Shown here: positions 25,313 to 33,164 of the stretch, in pieces
How the letters are laid out: each line of letters starts with the position of its first letter
Position numbering within the stretch: position 1 is the first letter of the stretch
Assembly (NCBI GenBank): GCA_002500745.1
Contig: DLST01000015.1
Location: 121,090 to 185,089, forward strand
DNA from: Sphingobacterium sp. UBA7855
Lineage (GTDB): Bacteria; Bacteroidota; Bacteroidia; Sphingobacteriales; Sphingobacteriaceae
Reading direction: 5' to 3'
DNA: 64,000 nt
Program-made: the position numbers and the translations under genes
Notes under the pieces: model-generated
Databases searched by the model: none
Seen by the model: the letters and a program-made list of their open reading frames with translations, nothing else
What the model was told of the DNA's origin: nothing

Positions 25313-25637
25313 GTTGATTTGAATTAAACACCGGCCTGCAACGATACGGGTCAGGCCACTCCCGTTGGCTGTACATGCACTAAAATTGTATGAGCTAACG
25401 ATCAAATGTGGCTGAAATCCTTCAAAAAAAGAAAAAGAATGATAGGTTACAAAAAAAGAAAGCAAATTGACAGTGATGGACTAAAGAACAGGGAAAGAGG
25501 TCAGATATCCCTAATTTTTTGCATGATTTCCTCAGAAATACGTCATCTATCATTTTTTTAGCCACTTCTCAAACCTCGATTTTACTTTTATAAACGTGGA
25601 TTGAGCCCTTTATAAAACCTGATTGACCGTATATCCA

Positions 25638-26609
25638 ATGATCAAAACTTTTCATTTTATCTTGCCCGAGGTGGCCCAATTTACCAGGCAAGTAAAAGCC
25701 TTTTCACCTAAGTTGCCCGATTCCCAGCTACAGCGCTATGAGGATGCGAACATCCAATTGATAGAAGAATATATTGATTATCATAGCGTCATATTTTATC
25801 GCGTGCAGGCTCAGGTGCAAAGAACATTTCATTTGTCCGTGCAAACCAATAAATCCGATTATCATCTGCTGTATAATAGACATTCCGTTTCGACCATTAA
25901 AATAGAACATGCAGTAAATAATAGTCACCTGCAGCTGCCTGCTGGATATGATACTTTTGCCTACATTCCCAAAGGGAAGATGCAAATGCTTCTGGTGCAG
26001 GGAGAATATTTGATCTACGGTGTTCTGGTCGATATAGGATATATCCGGTCAGCCATATTTAAAGAAGACCATTTTCTATTTAAATTCAGTACAGCACATC
26101 GCCGCGACAAGAAACGACTCTATCAAAGTGCAATATGGCCCATCAAAGAAAAGACAAGCTATCAGCTATCTAGAATTGAAGAGCATTTTTTCAATTATCA
26201 TAAAGACAATGAAGCTATGGCTGTAAAACTTGTCTATGACCTATTTGATATCGCCATCTACAAAAATTTTGAACACTATGAAAAGATAGATCCCGATCAG
26301 TTCCTGGCCGAAAGGGCCAAGAGAATGATTAGGGATCAGGTTATGCAGACTTTTAGCACTTGTTCGATACAGGTTATTGCCGACCAGCTAAAGATTGACA
26401 TTAGTAAATTGGATAAGTTGTACAAAACCGTCTATGGTGAGACTCCCAGACAGACCTGGAACACGCTTATAATTCAAAAAGCAAAAGATTTACTTCTTGC
26501 AGGGCATTCGGTCAAGGAAGTTTCAAACTATTGCGGATATGGGTCCCAGCAGAATTTTTCAGCTTTTTTTCGGAAACAGACGGGCATCTGCCCGAGCGCT
26601 TATAAATAA
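25638..26609 (+). CDS. AraC-family transcription regulator
   Basis: The protein has 323 residues from the ATG at 25638; a TTG at 25623 would add five residues. The N-terminal 215 residues form a ligand or sensing domain not assigned to a family (includes IPKGKMQMLLVQGEYLIYGV). The C-terminal 100 residues are two HTH motifs of the AraC type: IQVIADQLKIDISKLDKLYK and VKEVSNYCGYGSQQNFSAFF, then the usual end TGICPSAYK. It should bind DNA as a pair of half-sites. The repeat at 26611 lies two bases after the gene, and copies of it stand before the gene at 31315; a link to this regulator is a hypothesis. Confidence 0.9.
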   Translation: MIKTFHFILPEVAQFTRQVKAFSPKLPDSQLQRYEDANIQLIEEYIDYHSVIFYRVQAQVQRTFHLSVQTNKSDYHLLYNRHSVSTIKIEHAVNNSHLQLPAGYDTFAYIPKGKMQMLLVQGEYLIYGVLVDIGYIRSAIFKEDHFLFKFSTAHRRDKKRLYQSAIWPIKEKTSYQLSRIEEHFFNYHKDNEAMAVKLVYDLFDIAIYKNFEHYEKIDPDQFLAERAKRMIRDQVMQTFSTCSIQVIADQLKIDISKLDKLYKTVYGETPRQTWNTLIIQKAKDLLLAGHSVKEVSNYCGYGSQQNFSAFFRKQTGICPSAYK

Positions 26610-26610
26610 A

Positions 26611-26780
26611 GAAACATCCCTATCCATCCCCCATATTCGGCATTCACCCCTAAAATTAGACCGCTCGTCCCAAAAATGAGTGCTAACATTCAGTAATAAA
26701 AATACAACCTCAAACAAGAGACGGGGCATCATCGTCAAAAAACCATACAACTACGTACCTAAAAATCATACATCCATGAT
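26611..26780 (+). repeat. Dispersed intergenic repeat, copy R1
   Basis: A repeat of about 170 bases, starting GAAACATCCCTATCCATCCC, matches 30829-31005 (R2) and 31006-31210 (R3). Shared blocks are CCCAAAAATGAG, CATTCAGTAATAAAAATACAA, GGGGCATCATCG and a pair of CATAC half-sites starting at 26744 and 26767 (23-bp spacing). In R1 the region after the second half-site is replaced by a resolvase remnant, so any target gene has been lost. Confidence 0.8.
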
Positions 26781-27050
26781 ATTGCATTGGGCTTTATGAT
26801 GATACCTTTTTCACTTAGCGACAATACCAAATCAATAATATGTTTTAGACTTCTACCCAATCGATCACCAAACATACAGTTCATCTCCTTCTCTAAACTG
26901 TTCGATCATCCTATCTAACTCAGGTCGATTCTTTGTCGAGCCTGATATTTTTTCCACAAAGATTTTCTCGCAACCTGCTTTTTGAAGGGCTTCAATTTGC
27001 AAGTCTAAGTTCCAGCATGCTCCGGTATATGCATCTGGCTTATCTTATTT
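26774..27050 (-). pseudogene. Serine recombinase (resolvase/invertase) N-terminal fragment
   Basis: The minus strand from about 27050 reads NLDLQIEALQKAGCEKIFVE, then KISGSTKNRPELDRMIEQFR and EGDELYVW. A frame change follows (a few bases lost at TGG-TGATCG), and it continues DRLGRSLKHIIDLVLSLSEK and GIIIK. These are the standard blocks of the resolvase catalytic domain (SGS..RPEL, DRLGRS). The catalytic Ser region at the N-terminus and the whole DNA-binding C-terminus are missing or unrecognisable. It is a dead remnant of a mobile element. Confidence 0.75.
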
Positions 27051-27115
27051 AAACCTTCTTCGAGATACGATAAAATCGGGGGACAGTTCGACACCCGCAT
27101 CACTCGATGGATGGG

Positions 27116-27254
27116 GAGTTTTTTTGAGCATAGATCATCTTTAAAATGAAAAGCCACTCCCTTCCGGAAATGGCTCAAAATAAATATCTATAAACTTTAA
27201 AAGTATTTGATTACAGTTTTTCGATTTCTTCGATAGAAAGACCGGTGCCTTAAA
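27116..27254 (-). pseudogene. Rpn-type gene tail remnant (repeat copy 2)
   Basis: This segment is almost the same as 14141-14276: terminator T-run, GCATAGATCATC, spacer, and on the minus strand the codons GTGLSIEEIEKL with their stop. Upstream of these codons the match ends abruptly at AAGGCACCGG, where the PAS kinase 3' end begins. Only the last dozen codons of the Rpn gene survive. It may mark a recombination joint. Confidence 0.75.
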
Positions 27255-27270
27255 CTCCTGACGTTCGCGA

Positions 27271-28356
27271 TCAAACTGGAAAAAATAAGCGAACTACGGT
27301 ACCTTTGTTAAGTTCGCTCGATAAGTGAATCGTCCCACCGATACGTTCCATTAGATGTTTAACCAATGCCAGTCCGATTCCCGTTCCAGCAATCTTGGAA
27401 GCATTGCTCGCCCGTTCATTTGTAAGAAAAACCTTCTGCAACTCGTCTTCCGGAATTCCAATACCATTATCTTCGAGATAATATACTACTCCTTTATCAG
27501 CTTTTTCACTGTAAATATGCAAAAAAGACTCGCCTGATTTTTTTGCATACTTAACGGCATTACCAATTAGATTTATAAAAACCTGATAAACGATTCCGCC
27601 ATCCGTATACAAAGGAAATAGATCTCCTAATTTGATTTCCATTTGTTTGTCGGGATATACCAGTTTAATTTCATCAATACAATTCCCTATTTTTTTATCC
27701 ATTGCCACACAGGTGACTTCTTTCTCGGCACTGCGTATCTTGCCAAGCTGCAATGTCTGATTTATAATACTTTCTATATTTTGAATAGATGCCGCAAAGG
27801 CTTCAAACCACCTTTCACTTACCTTAACCGAAACACCCACATTTTTGCTCAGAAAACTATTCCCGATTTTCAAAACAGACAATGGATTTTTTAGATCATG
27901 TGCCAATGTGCTGGCGAGCACGTCCAATTCGCGGCTAAACATAAGCTGCTCTTGCTTTTCTTCCACATTTTTGTAAGCAAGATGTCGGTCAGTCACATCG
28001 CTTGCCGTATGCAAAATAGCATAGGTTTCCCCCTCCTCGTCAAGCAATGGCCTATATTCAAAATTAAAATACCGCAGTGTCTTCGTCCCTTCATGAACAA
28101 TATTTGCGGGTGTATTCTCAGCCTGATAGACAATTCCTGTTTTCCATACGTTTTTCAAAATGGATGAAAAACCTTCTTCTTTAAAATGAGGAAAACATGC
28201 ACAAAAACTACGCCCCAGGATAGAGCGATCCACACACCAGATATCCAGCATACCTTGGCTAACAAAAGCAATATTTAGGTCTATGCTATCATAAATTGCA
28301 ATCGCACTATGGGACTGCTCTAGAATAGACACCAGAAGATTAGCTGTAATTTTCAT
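27271..28356 (-). CDS. PAS-domain sensor histidine kinase, cytoplasmic
   Basis: The protein has 361 residues and no membrane segment. The PAS domain (about 5-130) has the PAC end ILHTASDVTDRHLAYKNVEE. The HisKA domain has STLAHDLKNPLSVL with phospho-acceptor His near residue 153. The HATPase domain shows FINLIGNAVKYAKKSG (N box), YYLEDNGIGIPEDEL (G1), FLTNERASN (F box) and GTGIGLALVKHLMERIGGTI (G2). All catalytic blocks are present, so it should be an active kinase. No response regulator is adjacent, so the partner is unknown. Its 3' end abuts the Rpn remnant. Confidence 0.92.
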   Translation of the reverse strand: MKITANLLVSILEQSHSAIAIYDSIDLNIAFVSQGMLDIWCVDRSILGRSFCACFPHFKEEGFSSILKNVWKTGIVYQAENTPANIVHEGTKTLRYFNFEYRPLLDEEGETYAILHTASDVTDRHLAYKNVEEKQEQLMFSRELDVLASTLAHDLKNPLSVLKIGNSFLSKNVGVSVKVSERWFEAFAASIQNIESIINQTLQLGKIRSAEKEVTCVAMDKKIGNCIDEIKLVYPDKQMEIKLGDLFPLYTDGGIVYQVFINLIGNAVKYAKKSGESFLHIYSEKADKGVVYYLEDNGIGIPEDELQKVFLTNERASNASKIAGTGIGLALVKHLMERIGGTIHLSSELNKGTVVRLFFPV

Positions 28357-28608
28357 CTACACTAATTTAGTCATAATATTTTACAACTGATAAATCAATA
28401 ACGGAAAATCCGAAAAACAAAAGCTAATCACGAAGTTGACCTGATGCATCTTGACAGAGAAAGCTTCGACCCCATGATGTCCCCAGAAAAGATTATGAAG
28501 TACATTGAATCTCTTTACGACCTTGCCGATTTCTTCTGGACACGCTTTTTTCTTTGATACAGTAAACTACATCTTTTTCAACAACAATGCCGGTAGATTC
28601 TAATAGCT
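28357..28608. other. Degenerate sequence, origin not resolved
   Basis: A plus-strand frame near 28437-28555 reads DLMHLDRESFDPMMSPEKIM and KYIESLYDLADFFWTR without start context, then breaks. It looks like residual coding sequence next to the LacI remnant, but no family was recognised. Confidence 0.25.
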
Positions 28609-28952
28609 TTGAACGATAATGGATACATGGATGAACATATCCCAATTGTTCTATTTGACCGGGATCCGGTCGAAGGTGTGGATTTTGTCGGAACCAACAA
28701 CAAGGAAGCAATGATTGAAGCTTGTATGCATCTATATGATAAGGGTTTCGTCAGATTGGATTTGTTACACTCGAATCTACACAAAGCCAAATGCATGAAC
28801 GATTATTAGGTTACAAAGAGACGATGGAAAAATTAGCTGTTGACTCTAAAGTAGCCTTTACGATCACCGCCATACGTCAGCCCTCGGAGGAACTAAGTAA
28901 CAACAATTATAAAATTATTGCTAAAGCAGATAGAAAAACCAACAAAAGATAA
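28609..28952 (+). pseudogene. LacI/PurR-family regulator fragment
   Basis: From 28609 the frame reads NDNGYMDEHIPIVLFDRDPV and VGTNNKEAMIEACMHLYDKG, as in the effector domain of LacI-type regulators (P-V-V-L-FDR). Near 28750 the frame shifts and continues ESTQSQMHERLLGYKETMEK to about 28952. The HTH N-terminus and the C-terminal end are absent. It is a decayed regulator. Confidence 0.7.
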
Positions 28953-28958
28953 TGCTAG

Positions 28959-29108
28959 TCATGTAGTGTTACCCTCTGTGATAAAAGCAAGAAAGTCATC
29001 TGAAAGAAAAAGCAATAATCTTCTGCCAATCGGTCGCAAAAACTGATCGGCCGAACAGTGCGTGCCCCCTAAATCGATACATAAAATTATATTCTCAATA
29101 CTAGACAT
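28959..29108 (-). pseudogene. ROK-family sugar kinase N-terminal fragment
   Basis: The 49-codon minus-strand frame starts MSSIENIILCIDLGGTHCSA, the phosphate-binding opening of ROK proteins (DLGGT), and then runs into unrelated sequence and a stop. With the LacI fragment next to it and an operator-like palindrome upstream, it looks like the ruin of a sugar-utilisation locus. Confidence 0.55.
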
Positions 29109-29140
29109 TGGTTATAAGTTGGTTATTAATAATCCCGTAT

Positions 29141-29165
29141 CTAAGCAAAACCCGGTTTTGCCTAG
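29141..29165. promoter_or_regulatory. LacI-type operator-like palindrome
   Basis: CTAAGCAAAACC and GGTTTTGCCTAG face each other around one C, with 11 of 12 positions pairing. It lies 33 bases before the ROK fragment start, the expected place for its operator, and beside a LacI-family remnant. It may now be without a regulator. Confidence 0.45.
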
Positions 29166-29184
29166 ATAATGTGAAGAAAACACT

Positions 29185-29192
29185 TATATTTG
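29185..29192 (+). promoter_or_regulatory. Candidate -7 element for the OmpA-like gene
   Basis: TATATTTG matches TAnnTTTG. A TTTTG stands 24 bases upstream, slightly far for a -33 box. It lies about 150 bases before the ATG at 29344, so a long leader would result. Confidence 0.3.
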
Positions 29193-29343
29193 AAAATCAA
29201 ATTTTTAATCTAAATTTTTATCTTCCATCCGTTTTACATCCTCCCTTAAGTTTAGCGGTAGCCCCTATTTTGTATGTGCCGTAAAAAAACTTTTAAAACG
29301 GAAGATAGATATTAGGTGTTCTCCTAGAAAAAATAAAATCTAT

Positions 29344-29988
29344 ATGGCACATTTAGAAGTAAAACCTAAAAGCGGAGCACCATGGTGGCTTTGGCTTCTG
29401 CTTGCACTTATTGCATTGGCAATAATCTTGTTTTTCGTAAATCGTAATAACAGTGCATCCGATGTCGCTGATGCCAGGGACAGCACCGGCATGGTAACAG
29501 ATCAGGGCGATATGGTCGGAGATACCCTTGCAACAACGGAACCGAGCTGGAATTCAGTAGATTTCAATAGTGCTGAATCTTCGGACCCGAATATCACGGA
29601 CAAAGATATTCGCGTACGCTCCAGTGATGGCTATACCATTTACTCGCTTGGCGAAAATATATTATTTGCCACTGACCAAAGCGCCATACAAAGCAATTCC
29701 GAAGCGAAACTTAAACAAATTTCGTCGGCTTTGAATAAAGACTTTCAAGGTGCCTACGTAGGCGTATTTGGGAATACGGATTCTACAGGCACGGCATCCC
29801 ACAACAAGCAACTGGGCATGGAACGTGCTACTGCCGTGAAGGACTGGTTGGTTAGTCAAGGTGGAATTGACCAAAGCAAAGTAAGCGTACATTCACGTGG
29901 AGAAAATGCTCCTGTGGCTGCCAATGCAAGCGCAAGCGGAAAAAATCAAAACCGAAATGTAGAAATCGTGGTTTTTCGCAATAAATAG
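29344..29988 (+). CDS. Inner-membrane-anchored OmpA-domain protein
   Basis: The protein has 214 residues. A short cytoplasmic head (MAHLEVKPKSGAPWW) is followed by one transmembrane helix (about 14-34), an acidic linker and an OmpA/MotB domain (about 100-212). Marks of that domain are ILFATDQSAIQSNSEAKL, VGVFGNTDSTGTASHNKQL, ERATAVKDWLVSQGG and NQNRNVEIVVF. It should bind peptidoglycan in the periplasm. The PRC-barrel gene follows after 34 bases, so the two are probably cotranscribed; both are typical of general-stress or envelope genes. Confidence 0.9.
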   Translation: MAHLEVKPKSGAPWWLWLLLALIALAIILFFVNRNNSASDVADARDSTGMVTDQGDMVGDTLATTEPSWNSVDFNSAESSDPNITDKDIRVRSSDGYTIYSLGENILFATDQSAIQSNSEAKLKQISSALNKDFQGAYVGVFGNTDSTGTASHNKQLGMERATAVKDWLVSQGGIDQSKVSVHSRGENAPVAANASASGKNQNRNVEIVVFRNK

Positions 29989-30022
29989 AAACCTAAAGTT
30001 TTGAACTCAAAAATTTAAAGAC

Positions 30023-30724
30023 ATGGCATTAGAAGAAAAAAAATACAACCATTTGATCGAATTAGGAGGAAGCGATTATGAAATCGTTGATGGTGAACCA
30101 GATATTAGAGGCTGGAAGGTGAAAAATCAGGCCGGACAATCGCTAGGTGAGGTAGATGACCTCCTTTTTGACCCTCAAAGCCAACAAGTGCGCTATATTA
30201 TTGTTGACCTGAAAGATGCAGATTTACCTATTGAAGACGACAAAAAGATATTGGTGCCCATTGGCGTAGCTGCACTTTATGACGGGAAGCGTATACAGGC
30301 GAGTAATGATGAAACGGGTACCGTGGAGCCCATCGAACGCAGCGGCATACTAACGGTAGATGAAATCGATCCCGTGGAACCTGCTACAGACTATCGCTAT
30401 AATCCGGCCGATGATGGTGAAGTCGTGGTGGTACCGGTTACTCCCGACCGTCTGACCAGACTACCGGCGTACCGTGAAAATTACCTGGATCCGGATACTG
30501 AATTATCAATTCGCCATATTTATGAGGGAACAGGTGATGTCGGATTTACGGTAGGATCTGGTGTATATGACCACGATTTTTATCAACATCCACATTTTAA
30601 TGAAGATACATTTTATAGCCCGGGATCAAAGGCAGATGAATTTGCTGCGGAGCGCGAGCGTGCCCGACGTGTACGTGCTAGATATGATAGAAATTTAGAT
30701 GGTGATCCCAATGATTTAATCTAA
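30023..30724 (+). CDS. PRC-barrel domain protein
   Basis: The protein has 233 residues and is soluble. Residues 15-95 form a PRC-barrel (YEIVDGEPDIRGWKVKNQAG, SLGEVDDLLFDPQSQQVRYI and a KILVPIGVAAL strand). The remainder is acidic and contains a second partial beta segment (VVVVPVTPDRLTRLPAYREN) and an Arg-rich end. PRC-barrel proteins of this length are frequent stress-response genes. It follows the OmpA-like gene and is closed by a strong terminator. Confidence 0.88.
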   Translation: MALEEKKYNHLIELGGSDYEIVDGEPDIRGWKVKNQAGQSLGEVDDLLFDPQSQQVRYIIVDLKDADLPIEDDKKILVPIGVAALYDGKRIQASNDETGTVEPIERSGILTVDEIDPVEPATDYRYNPADDGEVVVVPVTPDRLTRLPAYRENYLDPDTELSIRHIYEGTGDVGFTVGSGVYDHDFYQHPHFNEDTFYSPGSKADEFAAERERARRVRARYDRNLDGDPNDLI

Positions 30725-30755
30725 AGAATTTATCAGGTTAAGATCTTACCATTCC

Positions 30756-30795
30756 AAAGGTTTTCATTCTTTACAGTTTGAAAACCTTTTTTTTT
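30756..30795 (+). terminator. Strong terminator after the PRC-barrel gene
   Basis: AAAGGTTTTC (30756-30765) pairs with GAAAACCTTT (30780-30789), and a T9 run covers 30787-30795. Confidence 0.9.
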
Positions 30796-30828
30796 CGGGA
30801 ACCTAGTCCTTAGCAGCTGCAGGCAGAT

Positions 30829-31005
30829 CCTCCCATATTTGACATTCACCCCTGAAATTAAACCTCTCGTCCCAAAAATGAGCGCTACCATTCAGTAATA
30901 AAAATACAACCTCAGACAAGAGATGGGGCATCATCGACAAAAATCATACGACGAACTCCCCAAAAGTCATACATCTATAGCTGATCACTGAAGAAACTTT
31001 GGTAT
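30829..31005 (+). repeat. Dispersed intergenic repeat, copy R2
   Basis: This copy runs from TCCCATATTTGACATTCACCC to GGTAT and is tandem with R3. The half-sites start at 30945 (CATACGAC) and 30968 (CATACATC), 23 bp apart. The -7 position reads AAACTTTG, a weakened TAnnTTTG. Confidence 0.8.
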
Positions 31006-31210
31006 GAAACATCCCTATCCATCCCCCATATTCGGCATTCGCCCCTGAAATCAGACCTCTCGTCTCAAAAATGAGCGCTACCATTCAGTAATAAAAATAC
31101 AACCGCAAAGAAGAGACGGGGCATCATCGCCAAAAAACCATACATCGAGCTCCCCAAAAGTCATACATCTATGGCTGATCACTGCGCTAACTTTGGTATA
31201 AGACAACAGA
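31006..31210 (+). repeat. Dispersed intergenic repeat, copy R3, with promoter
   Basis: This copy follows R2 directly. The CATACATC half-sites start at 31139 and 31162 (23 bp). TAACTTTG at 31188-31195 is an exact -7 element 18 bases after the second half-site. It is the copy nearest to the secreted-protein gene at 31315 and looks like its activator-dependent promoter. Confidence 0.8.
31188..31195 (+). promoter_or_regulatory. -7 element of the 31315 gene
   Basis: TAACTTTG fits TAnnTTTG exactly. A transcript would start near 31203 and carry a leader of about 110 bases that contains GGAGGATAATAAGGA close to the start. Confidence 0.5.
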
Positions 31211-31314
31211 TCGGAGGACAGGGAGATGCCCGGCCGGTCAACAGGAACAACTCCACGGCCGATCCAGGAGGATAATAAGGATAAGCAAAAGTATAACCAT
31301 ATAAAAACAAAAAC

Positions 31315-31728
31315 ATGAGAACATTAGTAAAAAGATTCATCAGCACCATGAGTATTGGTGTGATGGCGTTAGGAATTTCATTCAGCGCGAATGCGCAAAG
31401 TATTAAAAGTGAAAAAGAAGTTAAAGGAGAGAAAGAAGTAAAAACAGTAGCGGCGAATCAGGTGTGGTCATACCATGGCACATCCTCAGACTCTCCTACG
31501 GACCCCAGCAAATACAGCCTGGGACCAAGCGATGAATGCGGAACACGAAGCGAGACCATATGCCAGATCAATGCACCTGCAAATCCATCAAATCCATCAC
31601 AACCCGATATGACGGCGCTTGTTACCCCGCCGGGATCATCTACCCCAACAACGATCGCGCTTCGCATCAGCACTGCCAATAGTAGTAAAACACCGAATGA
31701 AACTGTCACTGATTTTAGGCCGTTTTAA
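31315..31728 (+). CDS. Small secreted protein, DUF6520-like
   Basis: The protein has 137 residues. A signal peptide (MRTLVKRFISTMSIGVMALG, cleavage after ANAQ, about residue 28) is followed by a Lys/Glu-rich stretch with a KGEKEVK repeat, then WSYHGTSSDSPTDPSKYSLG and two Cys (DECGTRSETICQI) that could form a disulfide, and a Pro/Ser/Thr-rich tail. W-Y-G...P-Y...C...IC resembles DUF6520-type small secreted proteins of Bacteroidota. Function unknown. It is preceded by repeats R2/R3 and closed by a bidirectional terminator. Confidence 0.7.
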   Translation: MRTLVKRFISTMSIGVMALGISFSANAQSIKSEKEVKGEKEVKTVAANQVWSYHGTSSDSPTDPSKYSLGPSDECGTRSETICQINAPANPSNPSQPDMTALVTPPGSSTPTTIALRISTANSSKTPNETVTDFRPF

Positions 31729-31745
31729 TTCAAGCTATAGCTCAA

Positions 31746-31781
31746 AGAAAGTAGCGAGGGAACTATCCTTCGCTACTTTCT
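31746..31781. terminator. Bidirectional terminator
   Basis: AGAAAGTAGCGA (31746-31757) and TCGCTACTTTCT (31770-31781) form a perfect 12-bp stem between the plus-strand gene ending at 31728 and the minus-strand SusD-like gene ending at 31787. Confidence 0.8.
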
Positions 31782-31786
31782 AATGA

Positions 31787-33154
31787 TTATTCCATACCGG
31801 TCATATTTTTAACCTCAGCTGGAATATTAAAAATGTAACCGCTGCTATTGGGCAAGAGTTTGAATTGTTCAGTTTTACCGTCAACGGTTACCTCACGGAC
31901 AATTTCCTTTTTAAAACGTTCGTCTTTATTCAACCGTCTCAAATCCGACCACCTTAGCCCTCTACGAACCAACTCTTTACGCCGCTCCCTAATTATTATT
32001 TTCAACAAAGCTTCTGAGTTAGTTTCTGTTACAGGCACAAAGAATTGCTTCTCAATCCGATTTTGCAACAGATAATTTAACTGTTCCAATGCGCTGGTAA
32101 CATTTCCCAATCGTGCGTTACATTCAGCGGCATTTAATAATACTTCAGAAGTCGTCATACCTACAAAAAAGAGCCCTGCCCCCGTTCCCATATACTGCCC
32201 TTTAAATGTAGAGAAGCCATCTGTTCCTTTTTTATAGTTTGCCCGAAGTCGCAAGTCATGCGCTTCATATAGTTGAAGTAAATCCATTGTCAAGTACGAC
32301 CCTCGACTCCCAATAAACATGGTCGAGCCGTTTGAGTATGCAAAAAATAACGTTTCAGCATTCATCGCTGGATAAGGATAAGCTGCATCGACATTCATTG
32401 TATTGAGATCCATCAAAGTCTTATAACTGCCCAATACCTTATCCGCATAATTTTTTGCTTGCACATAATCTTCCATCGCCAAATACACGCGTGAAAGTGC
32501 AGCAAAGGCTGAAATCCTGTTGGGTCTTGTCAGTATACCCAGTTCATGTGGCAGCAAGTCACTCGCTTGTTCCAAATCTTCAATAACCGAACGATAACAT
32601 TCCCCGACTGTTGACCGCTTGGTTTTGTCATTGATATCAGCAGTCAACTTGAGCGGTATGCCAGCCCCATTATTATCACCTTTCTGATCAAAAGGAGCAG
32701 CATATAGCTGCAAAAGAGTAAAATGCATCAATGCGCGATGAAAAAGCGCCTGTCCTTTGATGTTAGAAGGATCAAGCCCTTTCAAAATTTTAATATCAGG
32801 AAGTCCATCCAGCACCGTATTTGTTACAGCAATAGCCTTATACGCGTTGCGCCACACAACCATGTTTTCAACTGTTCCATAGAGCGCTGGATTTTGGAAT
32901 GTATACACTTGTTGTTCAAAATTGTAAAGCCTATTGTAACCAGCGTCCGAAACGAAAAAATCATCTGTACAAGCTTCGAGCAAAAAAGGGTAACTCCCCA
33001 AATTGAGCTGATTACCTGCATCAAGGAGTGCCTGCATATCCTCCAATGTGGATGGCACTGTGCTTGTTTTATTTGTTTTATCCTCTAGAAATTTAGTACA
33101 GGAAGCCATACAAAATAGGCTTACTAGGAGTAGTTTGTAAATATATTGTTTCAT
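31787..33154 (-). CDS. SusD-like outer-membrane lipoprotein
   Basis: The protein has 455 residues from the ATG at 33154, which gives the lipoprotein signal MKQYIYKLLLVSLFCMASC; a start at 33187 would overlap the SusC gene and hide it. Typical SusD parts follow: TKFLEDKTNKTSTVPSTLED, ALFHRALMHFTLLQLYAAPF, TSEVLLNAAECNARLGNVTS and IIRERRKELVRRGLRWSDLR. It is shorter than the other SusD protein. It starts 10 bases after the SusC stop and is the last gene of a four-gene operon. Confidence 0.93.
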   Translation of the reverse strand: MKQYIYKLLLVSLFCMASCTKFLEDKTNKTSTVPSTLEDMQALLDAGNQLNLGSYPFLLEACTDDFFVSDAGYNRLYNFEQQVYTFQNPALYGTVENMVVWRNAYKAIAVTNTVLDGLPDIKILKGLDPSNIKGQALFHRALMHFTLLQLYAAPFDQKGDNNGAGIPLKLTADINDKTKRSTVGECYRSVIEDLEQASDLLPHELGILTRPNRISAFAALSRVYLAMEDYVQAKNYADKVLGSYKTLMDLNTMNVDAAYPYPAMNAETLFFAYSNGSTMFIGSRGSYLTMDLLQLYEAHDLRLRANYKKGTDGFSTFKGQYMGTGAGLFFVGMTTSEVLLNAAECNARLGNVTSALEQLNYLLQNRIEKQFFVPVTETNSEALLKIIIRERRKELVRRGLRWSDLRRLNKDERFKKEIVREVTVDGKTEQFKLLPNSSGYIFNIPAEVKNMTGME

Positions 33155-33164
33155 GACACAAGTA

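Noticed and set aside
25313..25465. Longer frame of the short peptide gene (93 residues)
   Set aside because: The extension has no signal peptide or protein-like pattern; the ATG at 25312 gives the compact acidic peptide.
25623..25637. TTG start of the AraC gene
   Set aside because: An ATG five codons later is the better start.
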